DNA of 64,000 nucleotides from contig CM077643.1 in NCBI GenBank assembly GCA_039707465.1, positions 317,817,919 to 317,881,918 on the forward strand, read 5' to 3'. This document shows positions 33,394 through 44,290 of the stretch, piece by piece. The position numbers were made by a program, and so were the translations under genes. Positions within the stretch are counted from its first letter, which is position 1. Every line of letters starts with the position of its first letter. The notes beneath the pieces are model-generated. The model did not search any database, was not told where the DNA came from, and was given only the letters and a program-made list of their open reading frames with translations. This DNA is from Rhabdophis nuchalis (taxonomy: Eukaryota > Chordata > Lepidosauria > Squamata > Natricidae).

Positions 33394-35337
33394 GCAAGCT
33401 ATAAAAACTCTTTCTTTGGCTAAATATGCAGGAGGATGTAAATGCCTGAAGATTTCTCTCTTCACCTCTTTATGTTTTTTCTTTGTTTTGAAAGAAAACA
33501 GGCAGTAAACATCCATGTAGAGGATTGGAGCCTTCACTCTTTTAAATTCATGGGCATTCTGCCATTCATTTACGCAGAGCTAGGATTTCATTCATCAATA
33601 ATAATTGGAAGACACTGTTCCTTAAATAATTTATCTACTATGAATTGCAAGTATGGCTTCTCTGTAGCTTGTGGCTCAAGGTCATAATATAGTTGCTCAA
33701 ATCATACTTTATATTTGACTAAATCAATGTGATGAGAGTGTTGGGGAGGGGAAAGAAATTTGAAATAACTGCTGGTACATAAATGTGCAAAGAATGGAAA
33801 ACAGGTGGAACATATACTTTGGTAGAGTTGTTGCACCCACAGGAAAGCAGTACATTTAATGAAATGAAAGCAGATGGCTGAAGCATAGCAGCTATGCCAG
33901 CTGCTGACAAGAGGAATGAAAACCCAATCTAATTGGATTTATATGGAGGGAAAAGAGCAATTGCTACAAGAAATACATTTTATCTTTTGAATTATTCAGA
34001 ATTCAAAGCATCAGGTCCCCAGGGATCATCAGTTTGTTGGTCACCTCACTCTTCTATACCAATATAAATTAATTTTTTTCCTCTTATTTAAATGTATATG
34101 TAATCATCCAAACTAGGTGAAAAGGGCTTCCTTTATCTGATTTACAGCATTGAAACAAATATATTAGGGACCAATGCAGCTGATCCATAGCGTAAATAGG
34201 GAGGGCCAATCAACTGTAGTGTCCATGGGGCAGTCTCAATGCTTCTTACATTTTGGCAGAATTGTTATATGTTAAATTCACTAAGATATAGGACCCAACA
34301 CTGCCCTTCATCTACAGTCATTCTTTATGACACTTGTCCTACACATGCAGTTTTTCTGATGTTTGAATAGTCCACTTCTAATCATCCTGGAATGATGAGA
34401 ATTAGACTGACCATAGAGTGAAATTTTAATCCTAAATAGTGCAATTAGCATCAATAACTGATTTTGCTGGATAAAAGGAATTCTGGGGAAGAAATGATGA
34501 ATTGAAGACGGATGACCATAGCGAAATGAAGAGTCAGTGATTAGACCAGGTCTTCATAATTCTTCTCTGAACAAGGAGAAGACTTTAGAATCACCCACAA
34601 AGGCTCCAAACATTTGCTCTGCATGAGGAGATCACGACAGCAGTTTTGGGTGGATTTGAAACTCTGGGAGGCAAGGCAGTAGCCACCTTGCTAGAACTGC
34701 AGTCTGTACCTTCTTTTTTCTTTTTTCTTTACTTCAGATTAGTTTTTACTTTTTTAATTGTAATGGTTAATAACATGACTATATCAAAAATATTTTGCTG
34801 AATAAATGCCTTCAAGAAAACATCCCTAGACTACAAATATAAATACTAATCGTACATGATTGAGGGTGCTTCAAGAGAGTTACTACATTTTTACAGCCAC
34901 AATTTTAAGTTCGAAAACTGTTCCAATGAGAATTGTAATTGAGGAGTCTTTGCATAGCTCCAAGGTCTTCATATTTGCATGACCAATTCCATTGTATACA
35001 TGATGTACAATGACAATAAAGGCTATACAGTACAATGTATGTTACATTGCAGTGTTCACTTCACAGTCAGTGTGATTTATTTGTGCCTCAGCGACTTGTT
35101 GTATAGCGTGTTTGATGTAGTTGTTAAGACACCTGGCTTGAAGCAGGACGACCGCAAGTATGTATGAGCATGAATTTGGAACTCATTTTGCTTCAGGATT
35201 GCATATCTGCTCTCTACAGTTGCTGTGTGATCCTTGTATACACTGCCGTGACTTTAAGGTACCACAGACAAACACTATGTTTAGGATAAGACGCTACAAA
35301 CATGCTAGCACACTCTCTTTTCACCAGCAGTCTGGTG

Positions 35338-35932
35338 CAAGTTACTCCTCATTTAGTGACTACAATTTGGACTGGCAGCTCTGTTATTAGGAGAAGCTGT
35401 CATTAAATGGTAAATCATTTAATGACAGTGACTGTGCTTTCTTTTTTTCCACTCCCCCATCCTTTGGAATAATCACCTGGCCCACCTGCTCAAAAACCAT
35501 TAGACTAATCAGGTATACCTTCTGCTCTTGTTTGCTTCCTAACCACTTTGGAAGGTTCACCCTGGCAATGGATAATTAACAAGAAGGAAATTAATGTTTG
35601 CATTTGCATTCGTTGGAGAGGAAGGCAGTTGTAGAGAGTAAGCAGGCCCGCAATGAAGAATGCACACCGAAAGGAAAACCCTGGGCTGGCAAGTCGGGGC
35701 ATGCTACACAATTAACCCAGGGGATTGCCCCTAATGTGCCTGCTTGCTTTTATGTCATTGCTTCCTTTTTAATGTCTTCACCCTGCAAGAACAGGTGCAA
35801 GGCAAGGTGTACTGATTGTGATCTCAGGTAACAAGAAAATTGCTGCCAAGTCATGAATGTAGTCATTGGTCTTAAGGTTATTTTTTTTAGCACCATTGCA
35901 ACTTTGAATGGTCACTAACCAAGGATTACCTG
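35338..35932 (+). mobile_element. Longer TA-type MITE (about 600 bp), related ends
   Basis: Begins CAAGTTACTCCTCATTTAG and ends GTCACTAACCAAGGATTACC then TG and TA. The interior (CTCTTGTTTGCTTCCTAACC, GTTGGAGAGGAAGGCAGTTG, GAAGAATGCACACCG) is unlike the 386-bp family, so this is a different non-autonomous family with similar ends. Confidence 0.7.
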
Positions 35933-37301
35933 TATTTAAATGCAACAAGTGAACAGTCTATTTACAACCAGGAACATTAATCCAAGCCTCACAGTGGATA
36001 AAACAATTTTAACAAGTACAATATTTAATAAATATTATGTAATAGCCTTAAAACCCCAGGTCAGTGAATTGTTATTAAAAACCTTGTTTTTATAGTTAAA
36101 AATCTGACTGTTGCCATTGTAATTTTAGTATTTTCGGATGCAAGTAAAATTTGTACACGCTCAGAAGTATCTCACTGTGTGCCACACTGGAGCTGAGGGA
36201 TAGGGGGTGGGGGGAATAGAGATAGCTGGGGTTTTATATTTAATTAAAATTAATGTAACCATCAACTTACTTTTAGTAGTAATGCAATATATTCTTGGAG
36301 TAATAGGACATAGAAAAACCACACCGCTCCTTAAATTCTTAACACTGAGAGACCATCACAATCCATCACTCATTTAGCTTTTGAGTTACAAGATTGGCAG
36401 ATAGTTGCAAAATAATGTGACATATCTGATTTAGCATAGTGTGTAAGCTACCTACTCAGTGTATGATTGCTTTCAAGTTGTTTCACAACGTCATTATAAT
36501 AAATCTGAAGTCTATACCATCAAAAGCATGAAAACACCAGAACTTTTATTGAGGATGAAACATATATCTTTTTTGAAAATACTGGCATATTTCAACCAAA
36601 GACTTGTAAAAATATAATGCTAAAATTCAAATCCATTAAAATAAACAAATCAAAATCAATCTGTTTTATAACCATTTTGGGTAACTCTAGTAGAATTGTA
36701 AATATTTACATTGTCATTGTCAGACAATAAGATCATAGAGCTCAAATTGATGTTGATTTTGAAAAACTTTGCCCAAGTCTCCAATGTATATATTATAGCC
36801 AATCTCTTCTAACTCTTCTACAAATGTACATACCAAAGGGGTCAAAAGAAGAAAACAGACATCTATATTTTTATTTGTGATTTAGGCCTGGAAATCAATC
36901 CAGTAAAAATTATGTCACTATAAAAAAATTGTAGCATAAAAGTTTTGATTTTAGAAGGCAAGTTGTGTAATATATTGTTTACCTGAAACTGCACTTGTGA
37001 TTATACCTATGTAATTTAAAAATTAACATTTCTAAGCCTTCAAACACAAAGTCACAAACTGAATTGCTGATAAATATAAACCACAATAGTTTGAGCAACT
37101 TGAGAGCCCCAGTTTTGTATAGTTCTTTATTTTGCCAATAATAGATAACACATTTTCAATTCAAAGATGAAAATAATTAAAAACAGAAACTGGCTGGAGT
37201 CATGACCTACTTTTCAAGGGAGGAAGCACCATTACAGAATTGTCTTGATGTAAGCACAATGTATCCAACAAATGATAGCCTGGTCCTTCTGATTATTATT
37301 A

Positions 37302-37307
37302 TTTATT
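37302..37307 (-). terminator. PRKN: Candidate poly(A) signal of PRKN
   Basis: AATAAA on the minus strand (plus TTTATT) about 200 bases after the PRKN stop codon. It lies in an AT-rich context, so chance occurrence is possible. Longer 3-prime UTRs are known for PRKN in mammals. Confidence 0.35.
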
Positions 37308-37507
37308 GCTATGTTGGACTTAGATGTGATCATCTGAAGATACACATTGATGTGTGATGCTTATGAAAAACGCACAACAGACAAATGTCCTAATTAACCC
37401 CCCAATTAATATTGATGAGAAATTCAAAGCATGAACAAGATCTTTGGAATCTGTGAAATTCACTATGAATTGTGAAGCAATTGGTTGTTTCTAGACTTAC
37501 TTAAGGA

Positions 37508-37617
37508 TCAGTCAAACCAATGATCTCCCATGCATGTCCTGTTCCATTCAAGGCTACATTTCCAACACCATTCAAATTTACACTGAGATTGAGGACATTT
37601 CATATGCATACATCCAC
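37508..37617 (-). CDS. PRKN: PRKN exon 12 (last coding exon)
   Basis: Parkin, an RBR-type E3 ubiquitin ligase of mitophagy. The exon follows the acceptor TTTCTTCTAG (37620-37618 is the TAG) and is read in phase with exon 11. It encodes most of RING2: [13 protein letters not shown] then [12 protein letters not shown] and [11 protein letters not shown]. The catalytic Cys (first Cys in GGCMHMKC, human C431), the His two residues later (H433) and the Glu of FEW (E444) are present, as are the zinc ligands C436, C441, C446, C449, C457 and H461. The stop TGA (37510-37508) directly follows the Asp of WFD, so the final Val of mammalian parkin is absent. Human C451 is replaced by Leu. A donor-like GTAAGT lies 8 bases past the stop. 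Confidence 0.95.
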
Positions 37618-37679
37618 CTAGAAGAAAGTCAATAATGTGTATAAGAAAATCATAGAGGACAGGCAACCATTAGTACAAA

Positions 37680-38273
37680 TCTATATAAATAAAAATGTAA
37701 CTATGAGTTTGTTCAAAACAGGTTATCTCCGAAGGTACTGCACCGATCGCTTCCAAATTTTCACACAACGTTCCTTACATGATATATGTAGATTGTGTAG
37801 ATGTAACACCTTTGCCAGGTACACACAACGAAAATGTAAAAAATTGTAAAAAGGTTAGGTAGATGGATACAGAGAGAGCAGTGGGCCACAGGTATTATGT
37901 CATCCTTTATGACATAAAATACTCTGTCCATAAGATTCAAGGAGAAATACAGTAAGTAGGTAGGTAGGCAGCTACAGGGATAGAGAGAGGGAGGGAGAAA
38001 TGCAGTAGGTAGGTAGGTAGAGGGATAGAGAGAGGGAGAAATACAGTAGATAGGTGGGTAGGTAAGTAGGGGGATAGAGAGGGAGAGGGAGAAGGAGAAA
38101 TACAGAAGGTAGGTAGGTAGGTAGAGGGAGAGAGGGAGAAATATAGTAGGTAGGTTGGGGGTTATATGGTGGTTGTGTGTATGTGTTTGTGTGTGCAGGT
38201 GTAGATTTATACACAGATTGGGTGGCCATTTAACCAGACTGGGCCACAGCAACGCATGGCCGGGAACGGCTAG
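37680..38273 (+). mobile_element. Non-autonomous Helitron (594 bp)
   Basis: Starts TCTATATAAATAAAAATG between host A (37679) and element T, and ends in a short hairpin (GGCCG, loop GGAA, CGGCT) directly followed by the CTAG terminus at 38270-38273 with host T at 38274. This is the TC...CTRR structure with A/T insertion of Helitrons. The 5-prime part has CGAAGGTACTGCACCGATCG. It contains an internal minisatellite. No Rep/helicase frame. It lies in PRKN intron 11, 62 bases upstream of the exon 12 acceptor, antisense to the gene. Confidence 0.8.
37945..38160. repeat. Minisatellite inside the Helitron
   Basis: Four imperfect units of roughly 50-55 bp built from GAGAAATACAGTAGGTAGGT and GGGATAGAGAGAGGGA blocks. 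Its reverse strand gives long Pro/Thr/Tyr/Leu-rich open frames that are not genes. Confidence 0.8.
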
Positions 38274-38894
38274 TGTAAACATAAGCAGATAATAAATTGG
38301 CATGTCTGTGGGTATCACAGTTATTATCTATGGGTTTTACTTCAGATCTTACTCTTAATTTATATGTGAAAGGGACAGTGGAGTTCTCTTAATTTTGCAA
38401 ACTCTTCATTGCTCAGGATAGCTGCCCAGAGTCTCCTAGGTGCCACAGGTAGTATGGAAATGTGATGAATATATAAATAAAATAAACAACCATTTGTCGA
38501 TTAATTTATTGAACTATACTTTCAAGAATCATTAATTGGAGGGAGAGGAGAATGTAGTTTATAAAATGCTGTGCTTATCCATTCTAAATTCCTTTTCAAT
38601 TCATGGAAATTGAGCTTGGATGAAACTCTGATTCTGAAGTGAGCCCAAGGAGACACTCAAAGTAAAATGCAACTGTCTATAGTTTCTCTAAAGTCCAGGC
38701 TGTTGTTTGGGCATCCTTGTATCTGTAGTGTTCATATACTCTGTGTATGAGGAAGGTATTAGTGGTTGAGTATTAAAGTAGACTCAGCAGGATTAGAAAT
38801 TTCATAATGTAGTAGCTGAGAATTAGATTAGACTAAAGAGGATTAGAAATGTACAGGTAGAAGCAGTATCCTTACAGTTTGCTGTCAACTGAAT

Positions 38895-39115
38895 CAATGG
38901 TGGGTTGCAGGCAGTATGCCCTGGTACAAGCGTACCAGAGCCTGTCCGGAGTCCCTGATACTGTTCCGGTATGGTGCTCCGGAGGACCCCACCTGCCAGC
39001 CGAGCTCCTTACTGGTCTTTTAAGGCTTCTGCGCTTCCGCATGGCGTGTACAGCAACTGTGTGACACTCTGCTGAGCAACTGGAGCGTTGCGGAGGCGGT
39101 GAGATGCATGTGTGT
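38895..39115 (+). mobile_element. hAT-like TGGTGGGTT MITE, 3-prime end unclear
   Basis: Left end CAATGGTGGGTTGCAGGC; interior GGTATGGTGCTCCGGAGGAC and TGCTGAGCAACTGGAGCG match the copy at 20455-20699. The right terminus is not seen, so it is probably truncated. Confidence 0.6.
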
Positions 39116-39202
39116 GCTGCGTGCGTCCAAGTGGACACCGTTGGGCCTGTTCCAACTGTACACACTGAATGGAAGGTTCATTATTGATAGATCACAAGCC
39201 AT

Positions 39203-39410
39203 CTTAACTTTTGATGATGTGGCAATCCATCTGTATCAAGATTGCAACGTACACCTAGATTTTAAATGATGGCTTGGGAAAGTGTCAATCCATATATATC
39301 AAGACTGTGAAACCTACACTTACATCTTGAATAATGATTTTGCGGAGCAGGAATTCATATATATCAAGGTTGTGCAAGCTACCCTTAGATTTTGAATGAT
39401 GGGTTTTCAG
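39203..39410. repeat. Three-unit tandem repeat, about 68-75 bp per unit
   Basis: Units share ATCCATNTATATCAAG, then a GTGNAACCTACAC-like and TAGATTTT-AATGATGG order, at about 39203, 39270 and 39340. Clearly diverged, so an old array. Confidence 0.75.
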
Positions 39411-40276
39411 GCTTACTTTCCTACGATGAGAAGAGTGGCTAGATAAATGCGCCATATGATTTGATTTATATTAAAAAGGCTTCAAATTACAGTATATAAG
39501 TGTAATTAATATGAATCTTCTACCATTTAATTATACTGTATTTTCTTCCAGTCACATTTATAATTATAATATGAAAGTAGTAGTTGGCAATTATACTCAA
39601 AGAGGGGCCATGAATAGTTCTCAGGATATGGACCATTGAATAAAACTTGTTATAAGAAGCCTAAGAAATATGCATAGGCAACTCTAAAATGTGTAATCAA
39701 CGGAGATGGATCATATAGGCTGTGCAAAGGGTAAATAGGAAATTTTCTAGTGATTAATATTATTGAGAAAGCTTATTGATCATGTAGATCACTAAAATAA
39801 GGAACATGGACAAAATGTGTTGCTCAACACATATAAATAAGAACTTTGTTTTAGGAAATTACTAGTTCCATAAATTTAGGTCCCAATCTAAGGTCCTGGC
39901 TTTTATTGTCCTTTCACTTGACTGGTTGAACTTTTTCTAGCAGCTATGTAATTCTCAAGATATATTATTAGCTTTCTTCATGAAGTCCTTTTCCTGTGCA
40001 TATTATTTCCGATGTTGAGAAAGGACCTGCCATTTTTCAGCCAGTATAGTACGAAAGTATTGGACAGCCTCTGCTCCCTGCTTGGATACTCTGTTTAGAG
40101 CATGACTGTTTCTAATTGTGTGCTAACTAAAGAAGCATGATAATATCAAGACATCTGGGTACCAACCATTTGCCATTTCATGGCTCAAAATAAAATATCC
40201 TAAGAAAGCTAAGTATAAATGTGTGCCAAGTTTCTTTTCATAAAATGAATATGAAATTGCATTAAGCAATTTAAGG

Positions 40277-40461
40277 CAGCGGTCCCCAACCTTTTGGGCA
40301 CCAGAGATTGGTTTTGTGCAGAGAGGTTTTTCTGTGGAATGGAGGGGGGTATGGTTTTGCGTGCTGCCTGCATCCCACGGATGACGCTTTGTGTGGCCTG
40401 ATTTCTGGCATGTTGTGAAGCAGTGCTGGTCCATGAACTTGGAGTTGGGGACACCCTGTGT
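40277..40461 (+). mobile_element. hAT MITE with GGTCCCCAACC ends
   Basis: Left end CAGCGGTCCCCAACCTTTTG and right end GAGTTGGGGACACCCTGTG. The interior (GGCACCAGAGATTGGTTTTG, TTTTTCTGTGGAATGG) is shared with the copy at 63471. Family widespread in amniotes. Confidence 0.7.
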
Positions 40462-40812
40462 TTCTCAATGAGCATATGACCTAGAAATACTATCTGAAAG
40501 TATCTATCTGAAATGAGCACATGTCTACACAGTTCAAATTATTATTTCAATACAGGATGACACAACTCTGACAAGATAGTAATCACAAGTAAACCTAATA
40601 TAACTACCATTCCCATCTAGCAGCAACCAGAATTGGAACACCAAGGGATAATGAAGCAGTGTGGCACCTAAATCCAAATCAAACCAAATTATATTCTGCT
40701 GAGTAGTAATTGTAGACATTGAAATCCAACACATCTGCAGGGGAGCGAGTTTGGAAAGTGAATTCAAAAGTAAATTATCCTGTGAGTTCTGCTTTGTTCT
40801 CCTTTTACCCTA

Positions 40813-41148
40813 AAAGGTAAAGATAAAGCTTCCCTTACATATATGTGCTAGTTGACTCTAGTGTGTGATGCTCATCTCCGTTTCAAAGCCGAAGAGCCAG
40901 AGCTGTCCGAAGACATCTCCATTATCATGTGGCTAGCATGACTAAACGCCGAAGGTGTTACCTCCCCACCAAAGGTGGTTCCTATTTTTCTACTTGCACT
41001 TTTACATGCTTTTGAACTGTTAGGTTGGCAGAAGCTGGGACAAGTAACGGGAGCTCACTCCATTACGCAGCGCTAGGGATTTGAACCACTAAACTGCTGG
41101 CCTTTCTGGTCAACAAGCTCAGCGTCTTATCCACTGAGCCACTGCATC
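40813..41148 (-). mobile_element. Complete Sauria SINE with 14-bp target duplication
   Basis: Flanked by ctccttttacccta at 40799-40812 and 41149-41162, identical over 14 bases. On the minus strand: tRNA-like head with A box (TGGCTCAGTGGATAAGAC region, reverse of 41120-41147) and B box GGTTCAAATCC, conserved body with CCACATGATAATGGAGATGT, and the ACCTTT-like 3-prime tail reduced to CTTTACC. Target-primed retroposition by a LINE is inferred from the duplication. Confidence 0.9.
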
Positions 41149-41353
41149 CTCCTTTTACCCTATACCTCTGCAAATTTTAGTTACGTGTGTTTTATTTTTC
41201 AGTTAAGAGTTTCTGAAGGACAATTTTGTTATGTTCTTGCCTACAGTGACTGAAAATTGTAATCTTGTTTCATGATTTTGAAATGGCATTTTTGTTCATA
41301 GTGAATTATCAGAACTTATTTTCTAGAAAGTTAATAGTTTTATTCATGTCCTA

Positions 41354-41520
41354 AAGGTGCTTTTTCAAGAGGCAACTGGGCTTTGCCGTTTTTCTTTGAA
41401 GACATTTCACATCTCATCCAAGAAGCTTCTTCAGCTCTTCAAATGAAGCTTCTTGGATGAGAAGCGAAATGTCTTCAAAAAAACCCAAGAAAGTCCAGTT
41501 GCCTCTTGAAAAATCACCTT
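41354..41520. mobile_element. Foldback (palindromic) element
   Basis: The left arm AAGGTGCTTTTTCAAGAGGC ... CTCATCCAAGAAGCTTC is mirrored by GAAGCTTCTTGGATGAG ... GCCTCTTGAAAAATCACCTT, with the arms meeting near 41440. Each arm is about 75 bases with a few mismatches. It lies in intron 11, 184 bases past the exon 11 donor. Confidence 0.75.
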
Positions 41521-41704
41521 TTGGGACAACCAGGACCTGGATGACTGAGAATCTCTTTAGACAGTTTTATTCATGGTTTTGAATGTTAAGTCACTGAACA
41601 CGTACATTTGCAATCAATTCTAAAACAGTGAAAATTATAAGCATGCTAGGTTACACTTGATATCTGCCTATGGGAAGTGTGAAATATCTTTTCAGGAAAC
41701 TCAC

Positions 41705-41822
41705 CATCCTTTTCTACTGGAACATGGCATTTAGGGCATGGCTTTGTTGTTCTTTTTATTGTTTCTTTGGACGCATCTTCCCAACGAGCTTTCATGGCAG
41801 CATGCTCATCAATTTCAAATCC
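41705..41822 (-). CDS. PRKN: PRKN exon 11
   Basis: 118 bases, the same length as mammalian PRKN exon 11. Acceptor TTCTTCTCTCTTTGCAG immediately before 41822; donor GTGAGT at 41704-41699. It starts in phase 0 and ends after 39 codons plus 1 base, fitting exon 12. The peptide begins [20 protein letters not shown] and continues with [19 protein letters not shown]. This covers the linker between IBR and RING2 (the repressor-element region of parkin) and the first RING2 zinc ligands (CPKC, human C418 and C421). Human has [20 protein letters not shown] at the matching place. No damage seen. Confidence 0.97.
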
Positions 41823-41973
41823 CTGCAAAGAGAGAAGAAAACATCAACTATGGATAAGTTACACAAATCACGACACGTGACCACTTCCTCTAGATTGTAC
41901 TTTTCTCCCCGCATACAATAATTGGGAGTAGTTGTATTATACCAACAGCTGAAAGTTTATTCTTAATGGATGA

Positions 41974-42367
41974 AGGTAGTCCTCGACTTACAACAGTTCA
42001 TTTAGTGACCGTTCATAGTTACAGCAGCACTGAAAAAAGTGACTTAGGACTGCTTTTCACACTTACAACCATTGTAGCATCCCCATGGTTCTGTGTTCAA
42101 AATTCAGGTGCTTTGACAACTGGATCATATTTATGACACTTGCAGTGTCCTGGGGTTATGTGATCCTCTTTTGCGACCTTCTGACAAGTAAAGTCAATGG
42201 GGAAGCCAAGTTCACTTAACAAGCAGGTTACTAACTTAACAACTGCAATGATTCATTTAACAACTGTGGCAAGAAAGGTCATAAAATGGGAAAAAACCCA
42301 TTTAACAAATGTCTCAATTAGCAACAGAAATGTTGGGCTGAATTGTGGTCATACATTGAACTGAAGG
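41974..42367 (-). mobile_element. GGTAGTCCTCGACTTA-family MITE, copy 6
   Basis: Begins AGGTAGTCCTCGACTTACAA (plus strand), then TTTAGTGACCGTTCATAGTT. The interior has GAAGCCAAGTTCACTTAAC and TTTAACAACTGTGGCAAGAA. The right end breaks into the next MITE near 42367. Confidence 0.8.
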
Positions 42368-42744
42368 CAAAATGGAGGCTGGTGGCGCCACACACGTCAA
42401 TCTGGAGCCCGTTTCTCAGCTGCAGAGGGCTTTCCGGAAGACTCTGACAGCAAAATGGAGGCCGGGGTGATGCGTATGAGTGGCAGCAAGCAGCTGCAGA
42501 AGAAATGGGCCACAGAAGAAGATGAGGCAGGTGTCAGGGTGTGCAAGTATATAGGGCAGCTCCACCACCCATCTCCACCCTAGCTTTCTTTTTAATTGTG
42601 TGCTTTGCCACACCATTGCACTCTGGAGTGGGCAGGGTTTTAATTAGGGTTAAATTTGGGGGTAGGACTTAATTTGAGTGCATGCGTTCAAAACATGATA
42701 GGGCTTCTTTTCAGGGTGGGTCTTATTTTAGGAGAAGCACAGTG
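42368..42744 (+). mobile_element. GTTTCCCC-type MITE, partial
   Basis: The final part GGTGGGTCTTATTTTAGGAG and the preceding TTTGAGTGCATGCGTTCAAA parallel the GTTTCCCC family (19822). The left part 42368-42600 contains a repeated AAAATGGAGGC motif at 42370 and 42452. Assignment of the left part is uncertain. Confidence 0.45.
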
Positions 42745-42815
42745 TATGTGTATGTATGTGTATGTATACACACACACACAATATATATATATACACATAT
42801 ACACACATACACACT
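42744..42815. repeat. (TG)n(CA)n(TA)n compound microsatellite
   Basis: TGTATGTGTATG, ACACACACACA and ATATATATATATACACATAT runs in succession. Confidence 0.9.
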
Positions 42816-43274
42816 TTTGAGAGTGGGCATCAGAATTCCATTTTTAATGAGTGCCAATGTGTATACAGAAAAAATGGCAATAAAGTTTATCTTATCTTAC
42901 TTGCCTTCATTCATGGTACCTGTTTATCTACTCTCATTTGCCTGCTTTCAACTACTATGTGTGCAAGAGCTGAGGCAAGACCCCGTTGCACAGTTGAGAG
43001 GTCACAAACACAGATTGTCACCTTTCCAGGTGATGAGATTAGTGTCTTTACCCATTGAGCCATCATGCTCCTTTTATTATACCTTCACAAAAAGAGGAAG
43101 CAGTCAGAAGCCATTAGTATCATTTCTGCACATTGAACAGCCTTTATATATGGGTTTTGAAGCTGAAATCACTCGTGATTGTGCAGTATTATCTTATCAA
43201 AGCGATTTTTTTTCAAGAATAGGTAAACCCATTATGTTGCTAGTATCTCTACTGGATTGTTTTGGGAAAGTCTG

Positions 43275-43482
43275 AACATTTAATATTGTTTTAATTGGGT
43301 TTTTAAGGGGTTTAGTTTTTTAGTATTTTGGGTTTTAGCGCAGGGATAAATTGTTTAATCTGCTTTTATATATATTTATGTATTTATGTTTGTATGTTTT
43401 TTAATTCCCCTGTGCACCGCTCCAAGTCCCTTCGGGGAGAGGGAGCGGTCTACAAATTAAATTTATTATTATTATTATTAAA
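43275..43482 (+). mobile_element. L2 3-prime UTR fragment with (ATT)n tail
   Basis: Contains TTTTAGCGCAGGGATAAATT, GTGCACCGCTCCAAGTCCC and GGGAGCGGTCTACAAATTAA followed by (ATT)n. No coding part remains. Confidence 0.85.
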
Positions 43483-43741
43483 CAGCGTCACAAAATCCCA
43501 CACTAAAGCCAAATTCTGTCATTGTTGCTGTCGAAGTCATATTATTATAGAAAATAGCTACCTCGGCAAAAAAGGGACCAGATTTCAGAAGACATAAACA
43601 GTAGTTCACTACCTGCATGAAACTAAGATTCAACCAAAGGATAATGTTTCTTAATAATTTTCTCACCATCTTCCGGGGTAGGGGGGGAGAGGAAGTATTG
43701 CAGGCCTAAAGTTAGGAATCTGCAAAGGGTTTTGTGCACAC

Positions 43742-44290
43742 ACTGCTCTATGCATGAAAAGCTTTTCTTTGGGAATTCTGTGCCCAAAGTGGAACAAGAT
43801 GAAAAACATCAGGGAATTTCTGGAAGCCTGGCATTCTGACAAATTAGCCATCAATAGACACATAGACATTAAGAATACCTATAGACTTATGCAAAACAAA
43901 AAGACACAAGCACCTCTCAGTCTCCATCAGCAAACAACACCCAGATCAGCACAGATTAACTCAAGGTTAACATCAGGCCAATGGTCAAGTAAGCAACACC
44001 GCAATCAAGAAACTGCCAAAGAGGTAACAGTAAACAGCCCAACCAAATCTCTAAGACCACCTCCACCAACACTGCCAAGACAAGTGACAAGAAGGAATAT
44101 AAACTGACAGCAAACTGCATTCCTTACTAGCACTGATGTTGTTACCTAGTTTGGGTAAAGAAACATCTGCAAGAAAACAAGCAAGCTCAGAGAGCACTAA
44201 AGATCCCATATGGTGCACATCTAAAGATATGTGAGCCCCTATGCAGAATGAAAGAAGGATGTTTTGTCCCAGATGTGAACCAAGGTGCAA
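43742..44290 (+). mobile_element. Penelope-like element fragment (probable)
   Basis: The plus-strand translation includes REFLEAWHSDKLAINRHIDI, then YRLMQN. This resembles the segment after the GIY-YIG endonuclease of vertebrate Penelope-like elements (a typical EAW..NRHID pattern). Downstream is the squamate repeat body CAGCACAGATTAACTCAAGG, GACAAGTGACAAGAAGG and TAGCACTGATGTTGTTACC. No catalytic GIY-YIG motif is left in the window. Could be another retroelement. Confidence 0.5.

Larger units (their letters stand above)
25331..37301. other. Intergenic region between AGPAT4 and PRKN
   Basis: Holds a SINE, an L2 nested in a MITE, and another MITE (listed separately). The stretches 25331-25919, 26167-29119, 32510-33196, 33394-35337 and 35935-37301 hold no element I can name, apart from LINE-like tail remnants (ACAATGACAATAAA near 35010, TCTTTATTGTCATTG near 27105) and a possible CxxC-coding remnant near 26910. 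Confidence 0.5.
38274..41704 (-). other. PRKN: PRKN intron 11, remainder
   Basis: Holds a TGGTGGGTT-type hAT piece, a three-unit tandem repeat, a hAT MITE, a full Sauria SINE and a foldback element (listed separately). The stretches 38274-38894, 39411-40276 and 40462-40798 show only a LINE-like tail (AATATATAAATAAAATAAAC near 38468) and otherwise nothing recognised. Confidence 0.6.

Noticed and set aside
37761..38318. 185-codon minus-strand open frame with LPTYLLYFS-like repeats
   Set aside because: Produced by the minisatellite inside the Helitron; repeat units, not a protein family.
40813..41148. tRNA gene
   Set aside because: A and B boxes belong to a Sauria SINE with LINE-type tail and target duplication; no full cloverleaf.
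42682..43275. 197-codon plus-strand frame
   Set aside because: Runs through a microsatellite and a repeat remnant; no similarity recognised and no splice or promoter context.
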